From positions 1 to 15,388 of the forward strand of contig PIXW01000007.1 of the NCBI GenBank assembly GCA_003601535.1: DNA of 15,388 nt, read 5' to 3'. The notes beneath the pieces were generated by a model. It had not been told where the DNA came from, ran no database searches, and saw nothing but the letters and a program-made list of their open reading frames with translations. Source of the stretch: ANME-2 cluster archaeon. Lineage in GTDB: Archaea; Halobacteriota; Methanosarcinia; Methanosarcinales; Methanogasteraceae. Position 1 is the first letter of the stretch. Every line of letters begins with the position of its first letter. This document shows positions 1 to 7,693 of the stretch, in pieces. The position numbers and the translations under genes were made by a program.

Positions 1-313
1 ACAATTCAAGCGTTGACTCTTCTCCTTCTCCGATTACCACGGCATCCACGTCCAGTTCTCCGAGAACGATGTCAGGGTATGCGCTGACAGGACCTCCGAC
101 ATAGATCGGTTTGCTGCACTGCGATGCGAAATCCCTGATTCTGTTGTCGAGGAGATGGAGGGTCGAGTACAAACTCAGCAGTATTATGTCTGCGTTGGGA
201 GAGGCATCCACATTTTTTGTGAGCGTTACATCGAATCCTGCGTCCCGGAGGATTCCGCCGATCACCATTGAACCGTAGGTGTAGAGGTCAGGGGAGACGA
301 TCGTGATCTTCAT
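1..313 (-). CDS. B12-binding/radical SAM family protein, N-terminal part (gene runs off left edge)
   Basis: From the ATG at 313 the minus strand stays open for 104 codons to the window edge, so only the N-terminus is visible. It starts MKITIVSPDLYTYGSM and continues with an alternating strand/helix pattern: a GGILRDAGFDVTLTK stretch, an ADIILLSLYST strand, then KPIYVGGPVSAYP and DAVVIGEGEES. This is the Rossmann-like layout of the cobalamin-binding domain that precedes the radical SAM domain in B12-radical SAM proteins; the GGP...P and (V)GEGE motifs are typical. It resembles, from memory, the MJ0865-like family of methanogens. The Cys-rich radical SAM motif would lie outside the window, so enzyme activity cannot be confirmed. 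There is no Shine-Dalgarno; a TATA-like box 31 bp upstream suggests its own near-leaderless promoter. The domain class is fairly sure; the exact family and substrate are not. Confidence 0.65.
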   Translation of the reverse strand, partial: MKITIVSPDLYTYGSMVIGGILRDAGFDVTLTKNVDASPNADIILLSLYSTLHLLDNRIRDFASQCSKPIYVGGPVSAYPDIVLGELDVDAVVIGEGEESTLEL

Positions 314-339
314 GGGTGGTTACATCTGGACGTGATGAT

Positions 340-348
340 GGTATATCT
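340..348 (-). promoter_or_regulatory. TATA-like box for the B12/radical SAM gene
   Basis: Read on the minus strand the site is AGATATACC, preceded by an A-rich stretch (GAAAACAG) that could be a BRE. Its centre (about 344) is 31 bp upstream of the ATG at 313, so transcription would begin about 5 nt before the start codon. No ribosome binding site precedes the ATG, which fits a near-leaderless mRNA. Position and motif only. Confidence 0.4.
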
Positions 349-396
349 GTTTTCTGCTCGCGAGTATGCAGATGATGCACCATGCCTGGATGATTC

Positions 397-408
397 AAAA
401 ATAAAAAG
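397..408 (-). terminator. Possible T-rich terminator after pus10
   Basis: On the minus strand this reads CTTTTTATTTTT, an oligo-T tract about 145 nt beyond the pus10 stop codon and before the promoter of the next minus-strand gene. Archaeal RNA polymerase terminates at such tracts without a hairpin. The rest of the 314-553 spacer holds only short open frames with no SD and no recognisable product; I see no gene in it. Confidence 0.3.
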
Positions 409-553
409 AGGGGAGGGAATATGCATCTCCGCCCAGAATCGTGTAGGGCTTTGCACGTCCTTGGTATACACGTTGGCAGCGTATATGCAAATCAATGATC
501 CAGGAGCGGGGTGAAAGTGAATGCAGCATTTTACACAAACACCAGTCTGGTGA

Positions 554-1801
554 TCACGCAGAAACGGGCTTCACAGCCACCACATCCAGTTCGGTGACTG
601 CCACATCTGCGCCAACCGCCTCAGATAAACTCGGCACAGTCCTGCCATGATCCCCTGAGATCAACTCCTTCACATATAGCCCTGCTTCGCACTCGATTCT
701 GATGACCGCAGAATCGATCGAGAATGATTCAAGCACAGCGGAATAGACCTCACGCTTCCGCACCAGATCAGATCTTCGATGAGCAACCCTTGATGGCGTC
801 CTCTGTCTGATCACACCGGTTATAGCATCCAATCCGCGGATCAGTGTATCACGATTGACACCGGAACACGAGATCGTTACAAGATACGCCTTGTCATACT
901 GCTCTGATTTGATTTCTCTCACTTTTTGGTGATCAACAAAACAGAGATCGGATACAACAACCTTTGTTCCGCAGTATTCGTTGATGTCCTTCTCAAGTCT
1001 GCCAGGATCGATCCTCCGTTTACGCGGCTTCTTCACCTCAAGAACGAACGGTCTTCCGCTCCCGAGCATGCGTGCATCGACGTCCTCGCGCCCTGCGCCA
1101 TGAAACGCGGTACCGGAAGCCTTCATCGCTTCTACAACCGGAACTGCGATCAGTTCGTCCACCGACTCCGGATACATCTTTCCTGTGAAACTGCACCGTT
1201 CGCACCCCTTCCCTCTGCACTCTGTGCAGTACCACCGGATCTGTGGGATGCCACGCACCAGTTTCCGGTATCGTCCATAGATGTACGCTGATCTGATCTG
1301 TAATTGAACCGTATCCCGTGCAATATCGAGCAGGACAACGACGTCCGGTTCGGTAAACTCCACTTCCTTCTCTGTTACGCCTGCTATGCGTTTACCAACC
1401 TCCCGGTTGACCTCTGATTTCAATGGTTCGGCATAACCGGTTCCAGCAGTCTCCCACAACAATTCCTCGTTCTCAGACAGGAGTCCGCCTGGGCGTGTAC
1501 CGACAAGAAACGTATCATACTCGATATCATCCAGAGCGTTCAGCGCTCTCGCTGCCCATACATCGAGTTCCTCGAAGATGCCGTTGCATACCCAGCACCG
1601 TTTGGGCTGCTGTAGATCAGATCGAAGTACTTGATCATCCTGTGCGTCTGCGATCATCGCGAGCACCAGTCTGACCGCCCTGCCCCGCTCGTCGTTTGTT
1701 AAATCCGTGGACAGCTTTGCGAACTGCCTTCCAAGACAGTGATCACAGATCAACCCCTCACGCAGGATGGTGCGTGCAATGTCCAGTATCTCACCACTCA
1801 T
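554..1801 (-). CDS. pus10: tRNA pseudouridine synthase Pus10 (tRNA Psi54/Psi55)
   Basis: Archaeal Pus10 converts uridines 54 and 55 of the tRNA T-loop to pseudouridine. From the ATG at 1801 the protein is 415 aa, normal for the family. The N-terminus has a four-Cys zinc site (CDHCLGRQF at 19-27; CWVC at 69-72). A THUMP-like region follows, then a second Cys cluster ([12 protein letters not shown], 192-203). The catalytic block contains [20 protein letters not shown], with the catalytic Asp at 242. The C-terminal half carries the usual [10 protein letters not shown] and [19 protein letters not shown] motifs. A GTG start at 1822 is possible, but the ATG at 1801 gives the usual N-terminus ([13 protein letters not shown]) and an 11-bp overlap with the end of rpl11, suggesting translational coupling. 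It is the second gene of an rpl11-pus10 unit. Confidence 0.94.
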   Translation of the reverse strand: MSGEILDIARTILREGLICDHCLGRQFAKLSTDLTNDERGRAVRLVLAMIADAQDDQVLRSDLQQPKRCWVCNGIFEELDVWAARALNALDDIEYDTFLVGTRPGGLLSENEELLWETAGTGYAEPLKSEVNREVGKRIAGVTEKEVEFTEPDVVVLLDIARDTVQLQIRSAYIYGRYRKLVRGIPQIRWYCTECRGKGCERCSFTGKMYPESVDELIAVPVVEAMKASGTAFHGAGREDVDARMLGSGRPFVLEVKKPRKRRIDPGRLEKDINEYCGTKVVVSDLCFVDHQKVREIKSEQYDKAYLVTISCSGVNRDTLIRGLDAITGVIRQRTPSRVAHRRSDLVRKREVYSAVLESFSIDSAVIRIECEAGLYVKELISGDHGRTVPSLSEAVGADVAVTELDVVAVKPVSA

Positions 1802-2261
1802 CCGGGATCTCGATCTCACCACTATCGATCGCCTGCTGGGCGTCCTTCGGCGGCATTCCAGCTACGGTTATGCCCATTGGCACACATGTACCGATGATCT
1901 CCTTTGAAGCATTCCTGAGCGTGTAGGAAAGAACGTCATCCTTTTTCATACGTGCGATCCGCAGTACCTGCTCGATACTGAGATCTCCGACAACCTCGTC
2001 CTCTGTAGATCCTTTCTCGATCCCGAGTTCCTTTAGAATCAGTGATGCGGTCGGGGGTATTCCAACCTCGACTGTCACGTTCTTATCGGCATCGACGATC
2101 ACCTTGACCGGTACCTGCATGCCATCGAAATCCTTCGTTGCCTCATTGATGTCATCGACCACCTGTTTAATGTTGATGCCAAGCGGTCCGAGTGAGGGTC
2201 CAAGCGGCGGTCCTGCGGTTGCTTTTCCGCCGGGTACCAGTGCTTCTACGATATCTACCAT
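1791..2261 (-). CDS. rpl11: Large ribosomal subunit protein L11 (uL11)
   Basis: L11 binds the GTPase-associated centre of 23S rRNA and helps factor-dependent GTP hydrolysis. The 156-aa product begins [20 protein letters not shown] followed by [13 protein letters not shown], the hallmark N-terminal domain of uL11. The C-terminal rRNA-binding domain has [16 protein letters not shown], then [20 protein letters not shown] and a MGITVAG stretch. Three starts compete: upstream codons at 2288 and 2267, and the ATG at 2261. A clear SD (AAAGGTGAT, 2276-2268) lies 6 nt before the 2261 ATG but directly abuts 2267, so 2261 is preferred. pus10 starts within the last 11 bp of the gene. Notably the usual archaeal partners (secE, spt5/nusG, rpl1, rpl10, rpl12) are not adjacent: upstream is divergent uvrA. 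Confidence 0.96.
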   Translation of the reverse strand: MVDIVEALVPGGKATAGPPLGPSLGPLGINIKQVVDDINEATKDFDGMQVPVKVIVDADKNVTVEVGIPPTASLILKELGIEKGSTEDEVVGDLSIEQVLRIARMKKDDVLSYTLRNASKEIIGTCVPMGITVAGMPPKDAQQAIDSGEIEIPDEW

Positions 2262-2267
2262 TATCAT

Positions 2268-2276
2268 ATCACCTTT
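2268..2276 (-). promoter_or_regulatory. Shine-Dalgarno site of rpl11 (decides the start)
   Basis: The minus strand reads AAAGGTGAT, matching the archaeal 16S rRNA 3' end (anti-SD ATCACCTCC). It is 6 nt from the ATG at 2261 and 0 nt from the ATG at 2267, which favours 2261 as the start. Confidence 0.65.
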
Positions 2277-2300
2277 GTCTTCATGCAATGCGCGATTCTA

Positions 2301-2309
2301 TGATAATAG
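2301..2309 (-). promoter_or_regulatory. Candidate TATA-like box for rpl11
   Basis: On the minus strand CTATTATCA is centred about 44 bp upstream of the rpl11 ATG. Initiation about 26 nt downstream would leave a leader of about 17 nt, just enough to hold the SD site. The alternative is the near-symmetric GTATATAG at 2344-2337, which would give a leader of about 54 nt. I cannot choose between them from sequence alone. Confidence 0.3.
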
Positions 2310-2336
2310 TTTCGGAAGGTTGTGATGTAAATACAA

Positions 2337-2344
2337 CTATATAC
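2337..2344 (+). promoter_or_regulatory. TATA-like box for uvrA
   Basis: CTATATAC is centred 27 bp before the uvrA ATG (2368), the distance at which archaeal transcription would start at or 1 nt before the ATG. The sequence between box and ATG has no SD, consistent with a leaderless mRNA. The core CTATATAC/GTATATAG is almost palindromic and could also serve rpl11 on the other strand. No LexA- or SOS-type operator is visible. Confidence 0.5.
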
Positions 2345-2367
2345 AATGATCCTGCATTCTCATACCG

Positions 2368-5136
2368 ATGGACAGGATCATCATCAAAGGAGCAAGGGAA
2401 CACAACCTGAAGGATATAAATCTTGAGCTCCCACGAGACAAGTTTATAGTGATAACAGGACTCTCAGGTAGCGGAAAATCGACCTTAGCGTTTGATACGC
2501 TCTACGCTGAGGGGCAGAGACGGTATGTCGAGTCGTTATCAGCGTACGCGAGGCAGTTTCTTGGGGTTATGAGCAAGCCGGATGTCGATTCGATCGAAGG
2601 AATCTCGCCTGCCATCGCAATTGAGCAGAAAGCGACGAGCAAGAATCCGAGAAGCACTGTCGGAACCGTTACAGAGATCTATGACTATCTGCGACTGTTG
2701 TTTGCAAGGATCGGCATCCCCCACTGTCCGGTACACCATATCGAGATCGCTGCACAATCACCCGAGAAGATTGCAGAACGAATCGCTGAGGATACGAAAG
2801 GATCGATCATCGTTCTATCTCCTGTAATCAGACAGAAGAAAGGTACGTACGAAAAACTGATATCCGACCTCAACAGGGAAGGATACACCAGAGTACGGGT
2901 CAACAAAGAGATTTACAGGACCGATGAAAAAATAGAACTTGATAGGTATAAAAAACATGACATAGAAATAGTCATCGACAGACTGCACGTTGATGACCGG
3001 TCGCGACTGGCTGAAGCAGTTGAGAACGCACTACAAAGGTCAGATGGTCTCGTAACCGTACTTGACGAAGACGGTCGCGAGTTCATGTATTCATCGAAGA
3101 TGGCTTGCCCGATCTGCGGTATCACGTTTGAAGAGTTGCAGCCGAGGATGTTCTCGTTTAACAGCCCATTTGGCGCATGTCCTGTCTGCCACGGGCTTGG
3201 CATAACCATGAACTTTGACCCGGACCTTATAATCCCTGATAAGAGCCGGTGCATCGCCGGCGGCGCGATTGCAATCTATAAAAACGCGATCGGTGGATGG
3301 CGAGGAGAGACAGTGGCTGCTGTTGCAAAGCACTTCGGATTCGACATCTTTACACCGATAGAAGACCTCTCTTCTGCGCAGTACAATATCCTGATGTACG
3401 GCACAGATGAGCTGATCCCATTTCAGAATTACAGGAGCGGGTGGGAAGGGCTTCTGCCCCAGTCAGAACGGCTGTACAGAGAGACAAAATCCGAACACCG
3501 GCGGCACGAACTGGAACGGTTCATGAGAATCTCCCCATGCCCGGAGTGTGAGGGAAAACGGCTGAAACAAAAGATTCTGGCAGTTACCGTCGGGGGAAGA
3601 TCGATAATCGATATCACAGACATGTCGATCGGCAGGTGCATCGAATTTATGCGAGAACTCGATCTCACAGAGAAACAGCTTGAGATCGCAGGACAGATTC
3701 TAAAAGAGATACGAGATCGACTTGATTTTCTTGCCAATGTCGGTCTCAGTTATCTCACGCTTTCGAGAGCTTCGAGTACGCTTTCGGGAGGCGAAGCGCA
3801 GAGGATACGGCTTGCAACCCAGATCGGATCCAACCTGATGGGGGTCCTGTACATTCTGGATGAGCCATCCATCGGTCTGCACCAGAGAGACAACCAGAAG
3901 TTAATTGGGACGCTGCACAGGCTGCGCGACATCGGTAACACGCTTATTGTTGTGGAACATGACGAAGAGATGATACGGAGAGCGGATTATGTCGTTGATA
4001 TGGGTCCTGGCGCAGGACGTAATGGTGGATTCGTGGTTGCGAAAGGAACTCCCGAAGAGATCGAACAGAATCCGGAGTCGCTCACTGGAAAGTATCTCTC
4101 AGGAGAGCTTGAAATAGGACTACCTGATAGGAGGAGAACTCCCAGAGGGTTTATCCAGCTCAAAGGGTGCAGGGAGAACAATCTAAAGAATATCGACGTT
4201 ACAATACCAACGGGCGTTCTCACACTCATTACAGGTGTCTCAGGAAGCGGGAAATCCACGCTCATCTACGATATACTGTACAGAGGGATGATGCGGAAGC
4301 TGCATGGTTCCAGACAGAGGGTAGGGTCGCACGACGAGATTCGCTCGGGAAGAGAGATCAACAAGGTGATCGTGATCGATCAGAGCCCCATCGGGAAGAC
4401 GCCGAGGAGCAATCCTGCAACCTACACAAAAGTCTTTGATGAGATACGGAAGATCTTTTCAGAGACAAAAGAGGCGAAGATTCGAGGATATAAACCTGGA
4501 AGATTCTCGTTTAATGTCAGCGGAGGCAGATGCGAAGCATGCGACGGGGACGGAGTCATCAAGATCGAGATGAACTTCCTGCCTGATATCTATGTGGAGT
4601 GCGAGGAGTGCAGAGGGAAGCGATACAACAAGGAGACGCTGGAAGTGAGATACAAGGGAAAAACGATAGCCGATGTTCTTGATATGAGTGCCGAAGAAGC
4701 ACTGCGGCTCTTCGAGAATATCCCATCGATCAGACAGAAGCTTGAGACTCTGATAAGGGTCGGACTTGGATATATCAAGCTCGGGCAGAGGTCCACCACT
4801 CTTTCAGGCGGAGAAGCACAGCGGATCAAGCTGACAAAGGAACTATCGAAGAGAGCGACTGGAAAGACGTTATACCTGCTGGACGAGCCCACAACAGGGC
4901 TCCATTTCCATGACATCAAGAAGCTGATAACGGTGTTGAACGATCTCGTGGATAAGGGCAATACAGTGGTTGTTATCGAGCACAATCCGGATGTGATTAA
5001 ATCTGCGGATCATATCATCGATCTCGGTCCCGAAGGAGGCGATGATGGTGGTATGGTGGTTGCAGAAGGGACGCCTGAGGAGATTGCAGCGAGCGCTGGG
5101 AGTTATACCGGAGAATTTTTGAGAGAGATTCTTTAG
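2368..5136 (+). CDS. uvrA: Excinuclease ABC subunit UvrA
   Basis: UvrA is the dimeric ABC-type ATPase that scans DNA for bulky lesions and loads UvrB in nucleotide excision repair. The 922-aa protein is full length (about 940 in bacteria). First half: Walker [10 protein letters not shown] (31-39), UvrB-binding region, zinc module C247/C250/C271/C274, ABC signature LSGGEAQRI (472-480), Walker B ILDEPS (496-501). Second half: Walker [10 protein letters not shown] (623-631), zinc module C722/C725/C745/C748, signature LSGGEAQRI (812-820), Walker B LLDEPT (837-842). All ATPase and zinc motifs are intact. The protein is bacterial in type, as in other archaea with Uvr genes, where horizontal origin is generally assumed. 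It is separated from uvrC by 1,006 bp holding gene remnants, so the three uvr genes cannot be read as one compact operon. Confidence 0.98.
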   Translation: MDRIIIKGAREHNLKDINLELPRDKFIVITGLSGSGKSTLAFDTLYAEGQRRYVESLSAYARQFLGVMSKPDVDSIEGISPAIAIEQKATSKNPRSTVGTVTEIYDYLRLLFARIGIPHCPVHHIEIAAQSPEKIAERIAEDTKGSIIVLSPVIRQKKGTYEKLISDLNREGYTRVRVNKEIYRTDEKIELDRYKKHDIEIVIDRLHVDDRSRLAEAVENALQRSDGLVTVLDEDGREFMYSSKMACPICGITFEELQPRMFSFNSPFGACPVCHGLGITMNFDPDLIIPDKSRCIAGGAIAIYKNAIGGWRGETVAAVAKHFGFDIFTPIEDLSSAQYNILMYGTDELIPFQNYRSGWEGLLPQSERLYRETKSEHRRHELERFMRISPCPECEGKRLKQKILAVTVGGRSIIDITDMSIGRCIEFMRELDLTEKQLEIAGQILKEIRDRLDFLANVGLSYLTLSRASSTLSGGEAQRIRLATQIGSNLMGVLYILDEPSIGLHQRDNQKLIGTLHRLRDIGNTLIVVEHDEEMIRRADYVVDMGPGAGRNGGFVVAKGTPEEIEQNPESLTGKYLSGELEIGLPDRRRTPRGFIQLKGCRENNLKNIDVTIPTGVLTLITGVSGSGKSTLIYDILYRGMMRKLHGSRQRVGSHDEIRSGREINKVIVIDQSPIGKTPRSNPATYTKVFDEIRKIFSETKEAKIRGYKPGRFSFNVSGGRCEACDGDGVIKIEMNFLPDIYVECEECRGKRYNKETLEVRYKGKTIADVLDMSAEEALRLFENIPSIRQKLETLIRVGLGYIKLGQRSTTLSGGEAQRIKLTKELSKRATGKTLYLLDEPTTGLHFHDIKKLITVLNDLVDKGNTVVVIEHNPDVIKSADHIIDLGPEGGDDGGMVVAEGTPEEIAASAGSYTGEFLREIL

Positions 5137-5279
5137 CCCAGCTCCCAGAATCCTGGCAGCACTATCAGTTCCTCAATGACCTGAGCGGTCTCTATACTCT
5201 TATTCTGATACCGCTTGATTGGCACTGGATATGATCTGGTGCTCCGGTGAAGAAGATGGATTCTCACGAGTTCTATCAT
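5133..5279 (-). pseudogene. Remnant of type I restriction enzyme R subunit (HsdR C-terminal region)
   Basis: An open stretch of 48 codons on the minus strand, ending with a TAA inside the last codons of uvrA, contains IKRYQNKSIETAQVIEELI (5219-5163). This closely matches the conserved helix near the C-terminus of HsdR proteins (typically ...A-(I/L)-(K/R)-(R/K)-Y-x-N-(R/K)-x-I-E-(A/T)-A-(Q/E)-V-I-E-E-L-I-x-L-A-K-E). The match is lost after ELIVL, where LAKE is expected but PGFWELG follows, and upstream of IKRY. A stop at 5291-5289 closes the frame. Nothing else of HsdR, HsdM or HsdS is present, so this is a scrap of a deleted restriction gene. The family call rests on recognition of about 20 residues; the sequence is too short for more. 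Confidence 0.6.
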
Positions 5280-5321
5280 TCTACCATTCTATTATTTTAT
5301 CAAAATCGCTGTCACCGGAGC
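5241..5321. repeat. Perfect 10-bp inverted repeat bracketing the junction of two gene remnants
   Basis: GCTCCGGTGA at 5241-5250 is exactly inverted as TCACCGGAGC at 5312-5321, with a 61-bp interior. The interior is pyrimidine/AT-rich on the plus strand and contains CATTCTA twice. It lies between the conserved core of the HsdR remnant and the stop of the DUF4143 remnant. It could be a chance repeat, a weak stem, or the ends of a tiny deleted element; no flanking target duplication is obvious. Confidence 0.35.
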
Positions 5322-5335
5322 GTATTCGTTTAATC

Positions 5336-6067
5336 CTACATTCTTTCCGCATCGGGCATGAGCCATTCGTAGACGGGTTTGATTCTGATAGTTTGGTCAT
5401 CTATTACGAGCACATCAGATTCTTTCTCAGATATTATGACACCTTCGTCAAGATTATGCACTTTCATTGCTTCTAACAAACCCCTTATCTCTCTTTTCCG
5501 TGTAGCGTCATCCTGTAAGGAAACCGTTACCTGAAGTGCTTCGGTTATCTTAAGACCGTCTCTTATCAAGAAGTCGCATTCATAGTTTCCCTTGTGATAA
5601 TATATCTCTTTGTTATCCCTCCTCAATGTTGTGCACACAAGGTTCTCAAGTAACCTCTCCCTGTTCTCTGAAAACCTGAATGATATTGAGTTTACCAGCC
5701 CGGTATCCAGACAGTACAGTTTCTTGGGGTTTGCGAGCTGTTTTTTCACAGATACGTCGTATTTGGTCAGTGTGTATAGCAGGTACGAACTTTCCGCATA
5801 CCTTATGTATTCTTTCACAGTTTCTGCTGCAATGCCGAGGGTTTTTCCAATGCTTGAGTACGAGAACGTCTGTCCTGTGTTTGAGATCACAAAATATAGC
5901 AGGTCAAATACATCTTTATTGTTCCTGATGTTGTTTGGATATATTATGTCCTTCAGGTAGATGGTCTGGAAGTAGTTTTTCAGTATCTCCTGTTTCAAAT
6001 CGCGGTCATCTTCCAGTACAACCCGTGGAAATGCCCCATATCTAAGACATGCAGTCCGTGGAAGCAC
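5336..6067 (-). pseudogene. AAA (AAA_14/DUF4143-type) ATPase, C-terminal half only
   Basis: The 243-codon frame (GTG at 6067; open back to a stop at 6103-6101) matches the C-terminal DUF4143 part of the large prokaryotic AAA_14-DUF4143 ATPase family. It opens at CLRYGAFPRVVLED (family: yl-x-yGGfPevvl), followed by EILKNYFQTIYLKDIIYPNN, a winged-helix-like section (TFSYSSIGKTLGIAAETVKE, then YIRYAESSYLL), and a nuclease-like section (RLLENLV, NYECDFLIRDG, EALQVTVSL) ending at a natural-looking C-terminus. The N-terminal AAA domain with Walker A (GPRRxGKT) and Walker B is entirely missing, and only 75 bp separate the start from uvrC. No SD precedes the start. Intact proteins are about 400-450 aa. 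The gene looks AT-richer than its neighbours, consistent with mobile origin. It is most likely a decapitated, non-functional remnant; stable expression of the isolated domain is a weaker alternative. Confidence 0.8.
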
Positions 6068-6070
6068 AAC

Positions 6071-6082
6071 CTTAAAAATATG
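6071..6082 (+). promoter_or_regulatory. Candidate TATA-like box for uvrC-uvrB
   Basis: CTTAAAAATATG is the most AT-rich, TATA-like element upstream of uvrC, centred about 66 bp before its ATG, which would give a leader of about 40 nt. uvrCB needs its own promoter because remnants in the opposite orientation separate it from uvrA. No SD is visible before the uvrC ATG, so the assignment is tentative. Confidence 0.35.
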
Positions 6083-6142
6083 ACAGCGAAACTCCTTGAG
6101 TCATACATTGGATAAGTTCTCTGCACAGATACCAACATAGCC

Positions 6143-7693
6143 ATGATCGATCGTTCCAACATACCTGAGAATCCGGGATGCTACCTCTTCAAAGACGTCT
6201 CCGGGAGGATCATCTATGTCGGAAAAGCAAAGAATCTGAGAAAGAGGGTCAGAAGCTACTTCCAGAAGAACGATCTCGACCCGAAGACGGAAGCGCTGGT
6301 CCGAAACATCGATTCCGTCGATTTCATTGTGACCGACAATGAAGTTGAAGCACTGATCCTTGAGAACAATCTCATAAAGAAGAACAGCCCGAAGTACAAT
6401 ATCGACCTCAAGGATTCGAAGCGGTATGCCTACATCGAATTAACAGAAGAGAAGTTTCCTCGCTTGCTCGTTGCAAGAAGAAAGGATGATACCGGCAAAT
6501 TCTTCGGACCGTTCGTCTCAGCCGCAGCGCGTGATCATATCCTCTCTGTCTTAAGGAAGACATTTCAGATCAGAACATGCAAGAGGATGCCAGAGAAGCC
6601 GTGCTTGAGATATCATATCGATCTATGCTCTGCGCCGTGCGCCGGAAATATCGAGAGCGCCGAGTATTCTGAGCGGATGCAGGCAGTCGAGTCGATTCTC
6701 AAGGGCGGGACAACCGAACTCATCAAATCCAAAAAGCGCGAGATGAAGGAAGCATCAGACAGACTCGACTTCGAGCGTGCGTTAAAACTGCGCAATCAGA
6801 TCGAAGCGATCGAATGGCTCATGGAAAAGCAGAAGATGGAGCTCTCAAAGAGATACGATGAGGATATCATAAATTACATCGTGAGAAACGAGAGAGTTTA
6901 TCTTATCCTTTTCAACGTCTATAAAGGGACTCTTGAGAACAAGCAGGAGTTTGAATTCGAGTACAGGGATAATTTCCTTGAGGAGTTTTTGATCCGGTAT
7001 TATTCTGAGAATACCGTGCCTGCCGAGATCCTGCTCCCGCAGGAGATCGATTCTTCGCTGATCTCGTTTCTCAGGATGAAGAGGGGTGGCAGGGTATCGG
7101 TTAAGGTGCCAAAGATCGGAGACAAGAAGCAGTTACTGGATCTCGTCATAAAGAATGTGGAAGCGTCATTCTTCTCTGATATCGAGAAACTGGAGGCGCT
7201 CAAAAGTGCGCTTCACCTTCCAGATATCCCGGTTGTAATCGAGTGCTTTGATATATCGCACCTCTCAGGCACATCCACTGTCGGGTCCATGGTGCAGTTC
7301 AGGGATGCAAAGCCTGACAAAAGCAATTACAGGCGGTTCAGGATCAAAACAGTCGATGGAATTGACGATACAAAAGCGATTGCCGAGGTTGTAAGAAGGC
7401 GGTACACAAGGCTTCTCAAGGAGAGTTCAGAGATGCCTGATCTGATCATAATCGATGGCGGTACCGGGCAGTTGAATTCGGGGGTAAGAGAGCTCAAAAA
7501 ACTCGGTCTCGAAATTCCCATCATATCCATTGCAAAGAAGTTCGAAGAGATACATACACCGGGATTGGCGTTTCCGCTACGACTTCCCAGGAGAGGCAAA
7601 GCCCTGAAACTGATACAGGAGATAAGGGATGAAGCACACAGGTTTGCGATCAGTTATAACAGACTGTTGCGCAAAAAGGAACTGTTGAGATGA
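6143..7693 (+). CDS. uvrC: Excinuclease ABC subunit UvrC, lacking the C-terminal HhH domain
   Basis: UvrC makes the two incisions flanking a lesion marked by UvrB. The 516-aa product has an N-terminal GIY-YIG nuclease (GCYLFKD 12-18, IIYVGKAKNLRKRV 23-36, metal-ligand Glu in EVEALILENN 67-76). A four-Cys cluster follows (C146, C154, C162, C166) matching the 4Fe-4S ligands reported for bacterial UvrC. The UVR motif that binds UvrB is at about 196-226 (LDFERALKLRNQIEAIE). The RNase H-like nuclease has D370 (ECFDISH), D438 (IIIDGGTGQLN) and H499 (RDEAHRFA). The protein stops 17 residues after that His; the tandem helix-hairpin-helix domain of typical UvrC (about 600 aa) is absent. The stop overlaps the uvrB start in ATGA, leaving no room for the missing domain in any frame. 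The ATG gives the standard MIDxSxxPxxPGCYLF N-terminus. Confidence 0.96.
   Translation: MIDRSNIPENPGCYLFKDVSGRIIYVGKAKNLRKRVRSYFQKNDLDPKTEALVRNIDSVDFIVTDNEVEALILENNLIKKNSPKYNIDLKDSKRYAYIELTEEKFPRLLVARRKDDTGKFFGPFVSAAARDHILSVLRKTFQIRTCKRMPEKPCLRYHIDLCSAPCAGNIESAEYSERMQAVESILKGGTTELIKSKKREMKEASDRLDFERALKLRNQIEAIEWLMEKQKMELSKRYDEDIINYIVRNERVYLILFNVYKGTLENKQEFEFEYRDNFLEEFLIRYYSENTVPAEILLPQEIDSSLISFLRMKRGGRVSVKVPKIGDKKQLLDLVIKNVEASFFSDIEKLEALKSALHLPDIPVVIECFDISHLSGTSTVGSMVQFRDAKPDKSNYRRFRIKTVDGIDDTKAIAEVVRRRYTRLLKESSEMPDLIIIDGGTGQLNSGVRELKKLGLEIPIISIAKKFEEIHTPGLAFPLRLPRRGKALKLIQEIRDEAHRFAISYNRLLRKKELLR

Noticed and set aside
333..390. Possible C/D-box guide RNA (GTGATGA near 333, TGATG near 373)
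   Set aside because: No proper CTGA D or D' box at the needed spacing; the C-like boxes are probably chance.
314..553. Two frames of about 60 codons on opposite strands in the pus10-to-B12/SAM spacer
   Set aside because: They overlap each other and the likely promoter and T-tract, lack SDs, and encode nothing recognisable.
926..1291. 121-codon plus-strand frame inside pus10
   Set aside because: Antisense to conserved pus10 sequence including its catalytic block; composition is that of a shadow frame.
5143..5157. Short hairpin CCAG-AATC-CTGG just after uvrA
   Set aside because: Only a 4-5 bp stem and no following T-tract; not a credible terminator.
5219..5476. 85-codon plus-strand frame downstream of uvrA
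   Set aside because: Overlaps the DUF4143 and HsdR remnants on the other strand, has no SD and no family resemblance; the minus-strand reading is clearly the meaningful one.
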